A DNA stretch of 43,229 bases from Streptomyces sp. NRRL WC-3618 (GCF_001280005.1 NZ_LGDW01000462.1:1-43229); one strand, 5' to 3'; shown: positions 1 to 7,327, counted from the stretch's first letter. Notes: generated from the sequence alone by a model not told the origin. Numbers and translations are program-made.

Positions 1-1
1 C

Positions 2-79
2 CGAGAGGCCCTGTCTTCATGCACGGACAACGGGAAGATCACCCCGGCGGGAAACCTGTTCGACCCGCACGTTCCATGA
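2..79 (+). CDS. C-terminal fragment of an unidentified protein (partial at window edge)
   Basis: A reading frame open from the window edge ends with TGA at 77-79 and encodes a tail finishing LFDPHVP. No domain can be identified from about 25 residues. Another frame is also open to position 87, so the choice rests only on the more protein-like composition. If real, it is another gene of the integrated element. Confidence 0.3.
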   Translation, partial: REALSSCTDNGKITPAGNLFDPHVP

Positions 80-169
80 CCGGTTGAGATACGGCTTCTG
101 AGGCACGCAAGCTCTCGTGGCTCGTTCACCTCTGCCGGTCATGTACATGTGCCGCTACTCTGCGTACCT

Positions 170-559
170 ATGGGGAAAGCGGTGCGTCTGTACTGGGGAT
201 ACATAGCGGTTGCAGCCCTCATCGTCGCCTGGAGCCAGCAATGGTCACTACCGATCGTTGTTGCTCTGTCGGTTGCGGTGTCGGCCTACGCCTCCTTCCA
301 GGTACCGGTCTGGTGCGGAGCCGTCAACCGAGACGGGCGGACCTATTGCCGCAACAACGCCCACGGCATTCTGATGGGGTGTCGGAACCGTCAGCATCGA
401 TGGCAGAAGCTCAAGATGATCGTTTTGCGTAGCAAGGTCGGAGATGTGAGCCGTGCCGTCTTCCCGACGGCGAAGGAGAAATTCAATGCCGTCTTGGCTG
501 TGGGGGGTCTACTCTCGGCTATCGCAGCGGTGATCGTTCCCGCTGTGACGGGCAGTTGA
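170..559 (+). CDS. Small membrane protein with a Cys-rich central loop, unknown function
   Basis: About 129 residues. Two hydrophobic segments lie near residues 8-45 and a third at the C-terminus (about 108-128). The intervening soluble part carries WCG, YC+NN and GC followed by RxHxWQK, which could bind a metal or form disulfides. The ATG at 170 lies 8 bases after a TACTCT -10-like hexamer (156-161), so the transcript is probably leaderless. An in-frame GTG at 149 would add 7 residues but has no ribosome binding site. I recognise no named family. It sits in the accessory end of the element, upstream of the regulatory module. Confidence 0.6.
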   Translation: MGKAVRLYWGYIAVAALIVAWSQQWSLPIVVALSVAVSAYASFQVPVWCGAVNRDGRTYCRNNAHGILMGCRNRQHRWQKLKMIVLRSKVGDVSRAVFPTAKEKFNAVLAVGGLLSAIAAVIVPAVTGS

Positions 560-1059
560 AGCCCTACCCCCACCACCCTCAACCCCGCTCCCGTCCCGTC
601 CGCCGTCGACCCACACACCGTGGAGCGGGCGTGGTTCAGGGCGTCAAGGTGGAGCGCGCCACTGTACGAACGACCTTGACGCCCTGGGCCTCGTCTGCTC
701 GGCTCTGCCTGGGTCGATGGCGGACGGGACGGGAGCTCCCTACGCACGCCACTACGGACTCGCAGCCGGGTACGGCGTCCCCTCCGCCCCGGTGCCGGCC
801 GATCCCCCGCCGGAGGCTCGTTCTGACCGTGGCTTGCCCGTCCAGGTTTCTACTCAGGGCCGTACCCCGTTGCGGCCCAGGGGCACGGCCCGGCGCCGAA
901 GGCGCAGAGGGCCGGGCCCAAGGGCCAGCCCGCGCTTGCGCGGGCACTTGATGAGGTAGGGAAACCTGTAACAAGTGATCATGCTGAGGCGCCCGCACAT
1001 GACGATCGCCACCGTTCAGGCGTCCGAACTCCGCTGCCCCGTGGTGTAGAACCCTGGTT
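560..1059. other. 500-base non-coding stretch with several hairpins
   Basis: No convincing gene. It holds a long inverted repeat (637-686) and two GC-rich stem-loops: 887-894 pairing with 911-918, and 928-945. The far right end contains the probable promoter of the XRE gene, with a TAGAAC hexamer at 1047-1052. Reading frames spanning the region have low-complexity Arg/Pro/Gly products typical of shadow frames. The density of hairpins would suit a replication origin, an incompatibility locus or a structured RNA, but none of these can be shown from sequence alone. Confidence 0.5.
637..686. repeat. 14-bp perfect inverted repeat with 22-base spacer
   Basis: CAGGGCGTCAAGGT (637-650) pairs perfectly with ACCTTGACGCCCTG (673-686). 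The junction also allows a smaller hairpin, GTGG (649-652) with CCAC (659-662). There is no T-run after it, so it is not an obvious intrinsic terminator. It follows the small membrane protein gene by about 80 bases. Confidence 0.6.
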
Positions 1060-1914
1060 ATGGGGAGTGAGCGGCAGCAGCGGATGAAGGCGCTTGGGGC
1101 GCGTCTGCGTGGACTTCGAACCGAGGCTGGCCTGACTGGTGCCGTGCTGGCGCAGCGGGCCGGGGTGGGTCAGCCCACTGTGTCCAAGGTGGAGAACGGG
1201 CGCATGGTGCCCAGTGTCGAGGTCCTGGGCCGTTTGTCGGGTGCTCTCGACCTCGACGAGTCGACCACTCGGGAAGTGTGTGACCTCCTCGTCGCCGTGG
1301 AAGCCGCTCCTGGTGACTCTGCGGAAGCTTCCGGTGATGAGGCTCGCGTCGGGTCTCCCCTTGATGAAGTGATCCGGTCCGCTCGGCTGGTCCGCTCGTT
1401 CCAATGTGTCGTTCTGCCGGCCATGCTTCAGAGCGCTGAGTACGCGCGGTACGTCTTCGGCAGCGCGCTGAACGCCACGCCGGAAGCCGTCGGTCGAGCA
1501 GTCGCCGCCCGGGTGGAGCGGCAGAGTCTCCTGTATGAGCCTGGGCGTGAGTCGGTGTTCGTGCTGACGGAGGGTGTGCTGCGGACCTGGCCGGGGAGCC
1601 CTGCCCTGATGCTCGCCCAGCTTGACCGGCTGCTGGCTGTCGAGAGCCTGAGTACGGTTCGCCTGGGCGTCATCCCGTGGCGTCGCGCCGTCCCCGTGAT
1701 GCCTCGTCATGGGTTCACCCTGTGTGATCGCGACGCGGTCGTCGTCGAGACCTTCCGTGGTGAGAGGGTCCTCGGCGACGCAGTCGACGTCACCGGTTAT
1801 GAGGAGACGTTCGAACGCTTCGAGCGGGCTGCGATCTTCGGGTCAGAGGTGCGTGAGTTGCTGCTGCGCGTGATGGCTGAGTTCCGGGACCTGAGCGACT
1901 CCGTCACTCGATAG
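1060..1914 (+). CDS. XRE-family regulator with DUF5753 domain
   Basis: 284 residues. An N-terminal helix-turn-helix (about 12-67) has the LRGLRTEAGLT, VSKVENG and PSVEVLGRL signatures of Cro/C1-type proteins. The rest (about 100-280) fits DUF5753, including the LQSAEYAR stretch and the VIPW segment. These proteins are abundant in Streptomyces and often sit beside a small GHKL ATPase or a DUF397 protein, as here. The ATG at 1060 follows TAGAAC (1047-1052) by 7 bases with no Shine-Dalgarno, suggesting a leaderless mRNA. It is the first gene of the accessory regulatory module and a candidate binder of the nearby palindromes. Confidence 0.9.
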   Translation: MGSERQQRMKALGARLRGLRTEAGLTGAVLAQRAGVGQPTVSKVENGRMVPSVEVLGRLSGALDLDESTTREVCDLLVAVEAAPGDSAEASGDEARVGSPLDEVIRSARLVRSFQCVVLPAMLQSAEYARYVFGSALNATPEAVGRAVAARVERQSLLYEPGRESVFVLTEGVLRTWPGSPALMLAQLDRLLAVESLSTVRLGVIPWRRAVPVMPRHGFTLCDRDAVVVETFRGERVLGDAVDVTGYEETFERFERAAIFGSEVRELLLRVMAEFRDLSDSVTR

Positions 1915-1930
1915 AGGAATAATTCCTCTA
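1912..1930. promoter_or_regulatory. Perfect palindrome overlapping the XRE stop codon
   Basis: TAGAGGAATAATTCCTCTA is a 19-base palindrome with a central A, beginning at the XRE stop codon. A related half, AGGAATACTCT, follows about 25 bases later and may itself contain a -10 hexamer (TACTCT). It lies about 80 bases upstream of the ATPase gene, so it could be an operator for that promoter or a weak terminator of the XRE gene. Confidence 0.5.
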
Positions 1931-1977
1931 GATGCCTGGCTCTTTAGTCGGACGCAGGAATACTCTGCTGCTGCACC

Positions 1978-1993
1978 GTCTAGCCCCCTAGAC
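1978..1993. promoter_or_regulatory. Operator-like palindrome GTCTAG-CCCC-CTAGAC before the ATPase gene
   Basis: The 16-base site has perfect 6-base arms and ends 16 bases before the ATG of the GHKL ATPase gene, so it lies in the leader or core promoter. The same arms recur at 2544-2559, and related sites occur at 4290-4386. Its position suits repression. Confidence 0.65.
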
Positions 1994-2009
1994 ACAGAGG
2001 AGTGTTCCC

Positions 2010-2411
2010 ATGCCCAAAGAGTGGGCCCGCATCTTCCCCGGACTGGCCTGGCAGGTGGCAGAAGCGCGTCACTTTGTCGCGGACCTGCTGGAGGACGAAG
2101 CCTCGGATCTGGTAGCTGACGCCGTCCTGGTTGTCGGCGAACTTGCGGCCAACGCTGTACGGCACACGCGGAGCGGCTGGTACCGGGGATGGTTCCTGGT
2201 GGTCGTCGGCTTCGCCGATGACTTCGTGCGTATTCAGGTCATCGACCAGGGCGGAGACAGCGAACCCCGAGTCCGGAGCGTCAACAACCCGGTCAATGCC
2301 GGTGGACGAGGTCTGTTGATCGTCTCTGCCTGCGCCAAGGACTGGGGCGTGAAGGACCGGTCTGCGGGTGCACGCTGTGTCTGGGCGGACTTGGTGCGGG
2401 TGAGTGGGTGA
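2010..2411 (+). CDS. GHKL-fold ATP-binding protein, RsbW/SpoIIAB-like
   Basis: 133 residues forming one HATPase_c_2 domain. The N box is ELAANAVRHT (about 44-53), the G1 box is VIDQGG and the G2 box is GGRGLLIV. These are the three ATP-binding motifs of serine-kinase anti-sigma factors. GAGGAG precedes the ATG by about 9 bases. Proteins of this type in Streptomyces usually neighbour DUF5753 regulators. A kinase acting on a partner protein is the family expectation. The PP2C-like gene downstream would supply the opposing phosphatase activity, which is an inference from gene content. Confidence 0.85.
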   Translation: MPKEWARIFPGLAWQVAEARHFVADLLEDEASDLVADAVLVVGELAANAVRHTRSGWYRGWFLVVVGFADDFVRIQVIDQGGDSEPRVRSVNNPVNAGGRGLLIVSACAKDWGVKDRSAGARCVWADLVRVSG

Positions 2412-2543
2412 TGGAGGACCGTGCGGCGCGAGCGCGTGTTCCCCTGCTGGGCAACGGGGGGTGAGCCCCAAAGGGGTTCCTCGGCGCAGGGAGGCGTTCT
2501 ACGTCGTCGGGGTTCGATCGGGTCGGCGACTCGCGCCGGTTCT

Positions 2544-2559
2544 GTCTAGGGCCCTAGAC
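2544..2559. promoter_or_regulatory. Operator-like perfect palindrome GTCTAGGGCCCTAGAC
   Basis: All 16 bases are palindromic, with arms identical to those at 1978-1993. It lies 30 bases before the ATG of the HTH gene and about 17 bases before its AGGAGG (2577-2582), so a protein bound here would block transcription initiation or early elongation. Confidence 0.7.
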
Positions 2560-2589
2560 TCCTCCTGGATGCTGCTAGGAGGTGAGGTC

Positions 2590-3441
2590 ATGTCGGATGA
2601 ACTACAGCGCATTATGGCTATCGAGGATCCCTACCGACTCTTGCGGGAGGTCACGACTCGTCTGGCCGACGCGCAGCAAGAGGTGACAGAGCTCGCCCGG
2701 CTTCGCCGACGGGTGGTCCAAGACCTTCATGCGCAAGGACTGTCCTACGCGCAGATCGCCACGAAGGCTGGCCTGAGCCGTGGGCGTATCCACCAGATCC
2801 GTCACACCGGACCGGCGCCGGAAGGTGCCTTTCTCGGGCGTGGAGCGGTCGTCATCGCGACTCCGCTGCGGCGTGATGACGAACGAGGGCGCACGGTCGT
2901 CGCTGTGGACGATGTCAGTTCCGGCAAGCGCCTCGAAGATCTGGCGCGGTCGTACGGTCTCGACGTCGCTTCTGACCATGTGCCGGTGACGGGTGAAATC
3001 GATCTCAACCGTGACGGCATGGTTGTCGTCTGCGGTCCGCGCATGTCTCAGCAGATGTGGGACACGTACGCCCTGGATCCCGTGCTGCGCTGGGAACAGG
3101 CGGAAGACGGACCCTGGACCCTCGTCGACAGTCGAACCGGCACTGTCTACCGGTCGGGGCAGGACAGTGACCCGAAACGCCCGTACGACGTCGGCTACCT
3201 GGGCAAGTTGCCGCGGCCCGACGGAAGCGGCTCGGTGCTCGCAATCGCCGGTATCCACACTCAAGGTTCTCTCGGTGTGGTGCAGCTGCTCGCCTCCGAT
3301 CTGGCGACGCTGTGGGGGCAGGTGGGTGAGCATCGGTTCTCCACCCTGGTGGGTGTCGAGTACGACCCCGAGACCAGTGAACCGCGCTCCTACGAACTGC
3401 TCACCCCCCTCTACCGGCACGACGAGGAGTCGACGGAGTGA
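2590..3441 (+). CDS. HTH protein with Rossmann-like C-terminal region, function unknown
   Basis: 283 residues. A short coiled coil (about 20-45) leads into a sigma-region-4-like helix-turn-helix, GLSYAQIATKAGLSRGRIHQ (50-69). The C-terminal part has alternating strands and helices with VVVCGP (145-150) and LAIAGIHTQG (217-226), resembling a nucleotide- or ligand-binding alpha/beta domain. I cannot name the family with certainty. AGGAGG at 2577-2582 fixes the ATG at 2590 rather than upstream alternatives. Its TGA overlaps the GTG of the PP2C-like gene by 4 bases, so the two are translationally coupled and probably act together. It may bind the palindrome in its own promoter. Confidence 0.75.
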   Translation: MSDELQRIMAIEDPYRLLREVTTRLADAQQEVTELARLRRRVVQDLHAQGLSYAQIATKAGLSRGRIHQIRHTGPAPEGAFLGRGAVVIATPLRRDDERGRTVVAVDDVSSGKRLEDLARSYGLDVASDHVPVTGEIDLNRDGMVVVCGPRMSQQMWDTYALDPVLRWEQAEDGPWTLVDSRTGTVYRSGQDSDPKRPYDVGYLGKLPRPDGSGSVLAIAGIHTQGSLGVVQLLASDLATLWGQVGEHRFSTLVGVEYDPETSEPRSYELLTPLYRHDEESTE

Positions 3442-4259
3442 AGGTCGCCCTCGACTCACAGTCCGCCGAACCGGGCCGGGAGAACGAGGACTTCGCCGCT
3501 GCTGCTTCCCAGGCTGCCGTTCTCCTGGACGGCGCCGGCGTGTCAGGTGCGGAAACCGGATGTACGCATGGCGTCGCCTGGTTCTCCTCGACGCTGGGCG
3601 GGCTGCTGCTCAGCACCATCACGGCAGAGCCCGCCAGGCCGTTGGCTCGGTGTCTGGCCGACTCCATCCGCACTGTCCGGTGCCTGCACGAGGACAGTTG
3701 CGACCTGGTGCACCGTGCCAGTCCAACCAGCACGGTCGTCGCCGTACGTGCCCATGGCGGAGCGCTGGAGTACCTGGTTCTTGGTGACTCGTCTCTCCTC
3801 CTCGATGACAAGGCCGGGGGAGCGACTGTGATCACCGATTCGCGCTTGAACGAAGCCGGTAAGCGGCTGCGCGGGCCCCTCGACGTGTTGCCCACGGGCT
3901 CCCCTGAACATGTCGCCGCCCTGGCCGAGTACCGCGACGCACTGACGGGACTTCGCAATCTGCCGGGTGGGTTCTGGATCGCGGGGCCCGACCCGCAAGC
4001 GGCCGAGCATGCCCTCACCGGCGTGGTGCCCGTGGGCTCTCTTGCCTCCGTGACGCTGCTGAGCGACGGAGCAACCCGGCTCGTCGACCGCTTCGAACTT
4101 GCCGACTGGCGCGAGGTGTTGGCCGTCCTAGGCTCTTCAGGGCCCGCCGATCTAATCCGCCGCGTCAGGGAAGCAGAGGCCGGCGACACCGAGGGGCGAC
4201 GCTGGCCGCGTGGCAAAACCCACGACGACGCCACAGCCCTGCACTGGGTCCTCCCGTAA
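3438..4259 (+). CDS. PP2C-like serine/threonine phosphatase
   Basis: 273 residues matching the PP2C order of motifs: RENED near 14-18, LLDGAG near 29-34, STVVAVR near 98-104, LVLGDSSLLL near 113-122, LLSDGA in the last third, and HDDATAL near the C-terminus. The Asp residues that normally hold the metal pair are present. The canonical DGMGGH is degenerate (DGAGVSG), so activity is likely but not assured. The gene is coupled by a GTGA overlap to the HTH gene. A small domain insertion separates the GDS and SDG motifs. Together with the GHKL ATPase it suggests a phospho-switch. Confidence 0.75.
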   Translation: MKVALDSQSAEPGRENEDFAAAASQAAVLLDGAGVSGAETGCTHGVAWFSSTLGGLLLSTITAEPARPLARCLADSIRTVRCLHEDSCDLVHRASPTSTVVAVRAHGGALEYLVLGDSSLLLDDKAGGATVITDSRLNEAGKRLRGPLDVLPTGSPEHVAALAEYRDALTGLRNLPGGFWIAGPDPQAAEHALTGVVPVGSLASVTLLSDGATRLVDRFELADWREVLAVLGSSGPADLIRRVREAEAGDTEGRRWPRGKTHDDATALHWVLP

Positions 4260-4289
4260 TCCCTTCGCCCGCTTCGAGCTGCGGACGTA

Positions 4290-4386
4290 TACCCCCCTAG
4301 ACAGTTCATGGATCGTCGGTTTACTCTTACTGTCGACCCCCCTAGACAGTTGGGGTGGGTCGCTCCCCGTGCTGTCTAGGGGGGTA
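4290..4386. promoter_or_regulatory. Triple operator region upstream of the transfer operon
   Basis: TACCCCCCTAGACAG at 4290-4304 is repeated in inverse orientation, with all 15 bases identical, at 4372-4386. A third copy, CCCCCCTAGACAG, lies at 4337-4349, where CTGTCGA to its left gives an imperfect 20-base palindrome (4330-4349). The sites share CTAGAC with those at 1978 and 2544. The region lies 58-154 bases before the transfer operon and has no gene. Multiple spaced sites suit cooperative binding or looping by a transfer repressor, the role played by KorSA in pSAM2. Confidence 0.7.
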
Positions 4387-4443
4387 TCCAGTCCAATCGG
4401 GTGGCCCTCAAGGGCGCCCGACAATCAGTGAGGTTCAAAAACA

Positions 4444-4791
4444 ATGCGTGTCATCCCCGTAGACGTCTCGGCCGCGACGCTTCTCGTCACCAAGCTGCCG
4501 GAGGTCAAGGTGAAGGACCGTCAGACCGGTGAGGTCGCCGTGGATCCGGTCACCAACCAGCGGCTCATGGTGCTGGAGCTGGTGTTCATCGCGCAGGGCG
4601 GTTCGGACATGATCAAGGTCACCATTCCCGAGCAGGGCATCGGTGAGGGCCTGGTGATGGGCGCTCCGGTCATCATGTCCGGCCTCATCGCCCGGCCGTG
4701 GGAGAGCGAGTTCGGTGGGCGGATGCGTCACGGCATCGCCTACCGGGCCGACGCGGCCATGGTCAACGCCCCCGCGCCGGTGCAGGGCTGA
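4444..4791 (+). CDS. Conserved AICE/plasmid protein preceding TraSA, unknown function
   Basis: 115 residues, beginning MRVIPVDVSAATLLVTKLPE and containing VKVKDRQTGEVAVD and ARPWESEFGGRMRHGIAYRA. I recognise it as the small conserved protein found directly upstream of FtsK-like transfer genes in many Streptomyces elements. Its biochemical role is not established. It is mostly beta-strand by composition, with no membrane segment. A GTGAGG about 10 bases upstream supports the start. It is the first gene of the transfer-replication operon and ends 5 bases before traSA. Confidence 0.75.
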   Translation: MRVIPVDVSAATLLVTKLPEVKVKDRQTGEVAVDPVTNQRLMVLELVFIAQGGSDMIKVTIPEQGIGEGLVMGAPVIMSGLIARPWESEFGGRMRHGIAYRADAAMVNAPAPVQG

Positions 4792-4796
4792 TCACC

Positions 4797-6164
4797 ATGA
4801 CCGACACCCTCTGGGCGCTGGTGCTGGGCCTGCTGGCCGTGGTCGCGCTGCTGGTTCTCCGGCGTCGTATGCCGGTCGCGTTCTGGTGGCTCGTGGGCTA
4901 TCCGTTCGTCGCGCTGCGCGTGCTCACCACGTACCGGGCCACGATGGACGCCTGTGGTCTGACGGTTCCGGCTTCGGCCGTCCGTCGGGCCACGGCCCGG
5001 GTCATCGGGCGGGAGGCGGCACCCGTACCGCCTCGCCGGTCGTTTCCGATGCCGACCGGGTCCGGTCTCGTGATGCGGCTGCGCATGGCGACCGGGCAGG
5101 CTCCCGAGGACTTCATCGCGTCGGCTGACCGGCTGCGGCACGCCTGGGCCGCTCACGCCGTGCACATCCGTCCCACCAAGCCGGGCTGGCTCGAACTGCG
5201 GCTGATCGGCTGGGACGTGCTCGCCGACGTGCAGCCCGCCCGCCGACGGCACATGAGCGGCCCGCTCTCCCTGCCCATGGCGCTTCGGGATGACGGGCGG
5301 TGGCACGTGCGGGACTTCCGCGCTGTGCCGCATGAACTCATCCTCGGTGCAACGCAGTCCGGCAAGTCCGTGTACCTGCGCAACCTGCTGTGCGGCCTGG
5401 CCCGGCAACGGGTCGTGCTCGTCGGCATCGACTGCAAGTGGGGTGTCGAACTCGCGCCGTTCGCACCTCGGTTGTCGGCGCTCGCCGACACCTCGGACCG
5501 GGCGAACGAGCTCCTCGACGTCTTGTTGGAAGAGATGGAGGCACGGTTCCGCCTGATCGGTCTTCGGTCCGGACTGGGTGCGGATGCCGTGCTCACCTCG
5601 GACGTGTGGGGGCTGCCGGACGAGGTGCGGCCGGTGCCGGTCGTGGTCGTCGTCGACGAGGTCGCGGAACTCTTCCTCGCCGCAAGCAGGGACGACGAGA
5701 AGCGACGCGACGCCATGGTCACCAAGCTCATCCGCATTGCCCAACTCGGCCGCGCGGCCGGCATCTACCTGGAGGTGTGTGGTCAGCGCTTCGGCTCCGA
5801 ACTCGGCAAGGGCGCGACCATGCTCCGGGCCCAGCTCACCGGCCGCATCTGCCACCGCGTCAACGACGAGTCATCGGCGAACATGGCGCTGGCCGACATC
5901 TCCCCGGAAGCGGCGCTCGCGGCCACCTCCATCCCCGCCGAACGGCCCGGCGTCGCGATCGTCGGTGACTCCTCCGGCGGCTGGTCCCGCGCCCGATCAC
6001 CCCACCTCACCCTCGACGAGGCGGCGGCCGTCTGCCGCGCAACCTCAGCCCTCGTGCCGGAGCTGCCGCGCCTCGACGCCTTCCGGCCCGCCGTCGCCGT
6101 CGAGTCCGCCGGGTCGGCCTCTCCTGCCGCTGCTGTCCCCACCGCCCGCCCGGTGACCGAGTAG
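4797..6164 (+). CDS. traSA: FtsK/SpoIIIE-type conjugal DNA translocase (TraSA family)
   Basis: 455 residues from the ATG at 4797. Two N-terminal membrane helices (about 4-22 and 27-45) precede a RecA-like motor with Walker A GATQSGKS (184-191) and Walker B VVVVVDE (282-288), followed by the QRFGSELG segment typical of this family. In Streptomyces a single hexameric FtsK-like protein moves double-stranded DNA between mycelial compartments, recognising short repeats (clt). It starts 5 bases after the preceding stop codon, so it is co-transcribed. The intact motifs suggest function despite the broken integrase. Confidence 0.92.
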   Translation: MTDTLWALVLGLLAVVALLVLRRRMPVAFWWLVGYPFVALRVLTTYRATMDACGLTVPASAVRRATARVIGREAAPVPPRRSFPMPTGSGLVMRLRMATGQAPEDFIASADRLRHAWAAHAVHIRPTKPGWLELRLIGWDVLADVQPARRRHMSGPLSLPMALRDDGRWHVRDFRAVPHELILGATQSGKSVYLRNLLCGLARQRVVLVGIDCKWGVELAPFAPRLSALADTSDRANELLDVLLEEMEARFRLIGLRSGLGADAVLTSDVWGLPDEVRPVPVVVVVDEVAELFLAASRDDEKRRDAMVTKLIRIAQLGRAAGIYLEVCGQRFGSELGKGATMLRAQLTGRICHRVNDESSANMALADISPEAALAATSIPAERPGVAIVGDSSGGWSRARSPHLTLDEAAAVCRATSALVPELPRLDAFRPAVAVESAGSASPAAAVPTARPVTE

Positions 6165-6251
6165 CCGCACCCCTTTCCCCACGGTCGGCGTGACCGCCTC
6201 GCGCCAAGTCCCTACCCCTCCCATGCCCCGAACCGGAAGGAGACGGAGCCG

Positions 6252-6941
6252 ATGCGTGCCCAACTGGCCCGTGTGGACGCCGTGATCGTCCAGGCCGTCA
6301 TCGCGGGTGCCCTGTCCTTCTCGCACCTGCACGACCTGGCCGACGCGGCTGGACAGGGCGGGTGGAAGGCATGGGCCTATCCCGTCAGCGTCGATCTGCT
6401 GTTGGTCGCCGCGTGGCGTCGGATGCGCGAACAGCAGCGGGCCGGACGACCGGCCGGGGGACCACGCCTGTGGTTCCTGATCGCTCTCGCTGCCTCCCTC
6501 GGTGCGAACGTCGCGACCGCCGGGCTCCTCGACCTGGACGACGTTCCCGCGCCGCTCCGCATCGTGGTGGCCGGCTGGCCCGCCGTCGCCTTCTTCGGCG
6601 GAACGCTGCTGGCCCACACACCGCGCATCCCGGCGGCGACCTCGGTCACACCGGTCGCAGAGACGCCCCCGGCCACCTTCGCTGAACCTCAGCCCGACGC
6701 GCTCTCTGTGCCCTCCGCCGACCCGGAACCGGCTCCGGAGTCCGCCGCCGAACCGATCACCACCCTTGCCCCGGCGCCCACTGCTCCCACCGTCTCCCTG
6801 CCGCCCGCCCTCGTCGACCGCGCCCGCGTCCTGGCCGAGGAACACCACGCCACCACCGGCCGCCCGGCTGACCCGGACGCCATCCGAGCCCGGCTCGGAC
6901 TGCCGCCGTCCATGACGCAATCCGTCGCCGCCCACCTCTGA
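6252..6941 (+). CDS. DUF2637 membrane protein, SpdB-like spread protein
   Basis: 229 residues. The first 130 hold about four hydrophobic helices with the DUF2637 signatures FSHLHDLA, WKAWAYPVSVDLL and AASLGANVATAG. The C-terminal 100 are Pro/Ala-rich and end in a small helical segment (RVLAEEHHATTGRPADPDAIRARLGL) that could bind DNA. DUF2637 proteins of plasmids and AICEs are associated with intramycelial spread after transfer. GGAAGGAGA precedes the ATG. The 87 bases before it carry no other gene. Confidence 0.85.
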   Translation: MRAQLARVDAVIVQAVIAGALSFSHLHDLADAAGQGGWKAWAYPVSVDLLLVAAWRRMREQQRAGRPAGGPRLWFLIALAASLGANVATAGLLDLDDVPAPLRIVVAGWPAVAFFGGTLLAHTPRIPAATSVTPVAETPPATFAEPQPDALSVPSADPEPAPESAAEPITTLAPAPTAPTVSLPPALVDRARVLAEEHHATTGRPADPDAIRARLGLPPSMTQSVAAHL

Positions 6942-6956
6942 AAAGGACCGCTGGAC

Positions 6957-7136
6957 ATGACTCCGCGCTTCCGCAACGTCCGCCGCATCGGCCCCGTGCA
7001 GGTCGCCTCCTTCCTCGCCCGTGGCCGTAACCGCCACCTCGCCGCCTGCACGGCTCCCCACTGCGACTTCTCCGCCGAGTACGACAGCCGCGCCGCCGCT
7101 GAACTCGCCGCCCGCACCCACCGCTGCAAGGCCTGA
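6957..7136 (+). CDS. Small mobile-element transfer protein with Cys/His motif
   Basis: 59 residues, too short for usual ORF cut-offs. It begins MTPRFRNVRRIGPVQVASFL and then carries CTAPHC and THRC, a spaced Cys/His set suggesting a small zinc finger. Proteins of this size and composition are found between the spdB-like and spdD-like genes of Streptomyces elements and annotated as mobile element transfer proteins. AAAGGA lies about 8 bases before the ATG. It follows spdB by 15 bases and precedes the next small gene by 15. Confidence 0.75.
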   Translation: MTPRFRNVRRIGPVQVASFLARGRNRHLAACTAPHCDFSAEYDSRAAAELAARTHRCKA

Positions 7137-7151
7137 CGGGAGATCAACGCC

Positions 7152-7307
7152 ATGGACGTCCCGCTCTGGTTCGCCGTGCTCATCGTCGGCTTCCTCGGCA
7201 TCCAACTTGCCCGTCCGCCCTGGTGGTTGGTCGCCCTGCTCCTCCTGGGCGGCTACCTCATCGCCCACAGCCTCCTCGCCCCCGCCGTCGCAACCCTCCT
7301 CGACTGA
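7152..7307 (+). CDS. Small membrane protein of the spread operon
   Basis: 51 residues, nearly all hydrophobic: one helix at about 3-19 (LWFAVLIVGFLGIQLA), then RPPWW and a second at about 24-38. It has no known domain. It sits between the Cys/His transfer protein and spdD in a tightly spaced operon, which is a usual position for tiny membrane proteins in pSAM2-like elements. Only a weak GGGAGA upstream supports initiation. Confidence 0.65.
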   Translation: MDVPLWFAVLIVGFLGIQLARPPWWLVALLLLGGYLIAHSLLAPAVATLLD

Positions 7308-7327
7308 CCCACAGAAGGGATCACCTC

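Noticed and set aside
42..75. Possible left attachment site resembling the tRNA-Pro 3' end (GGCGGGA followed by GACCC)
   Set aside because: Only short scattered matches to the tRNA segment; no continuous identity as expected for att repeats.
636..998. 120-residue - strand frame in the non-coding block
   Set aside because: Composition is low complexity, no ribosome binding site, and it runs through two hairpins.
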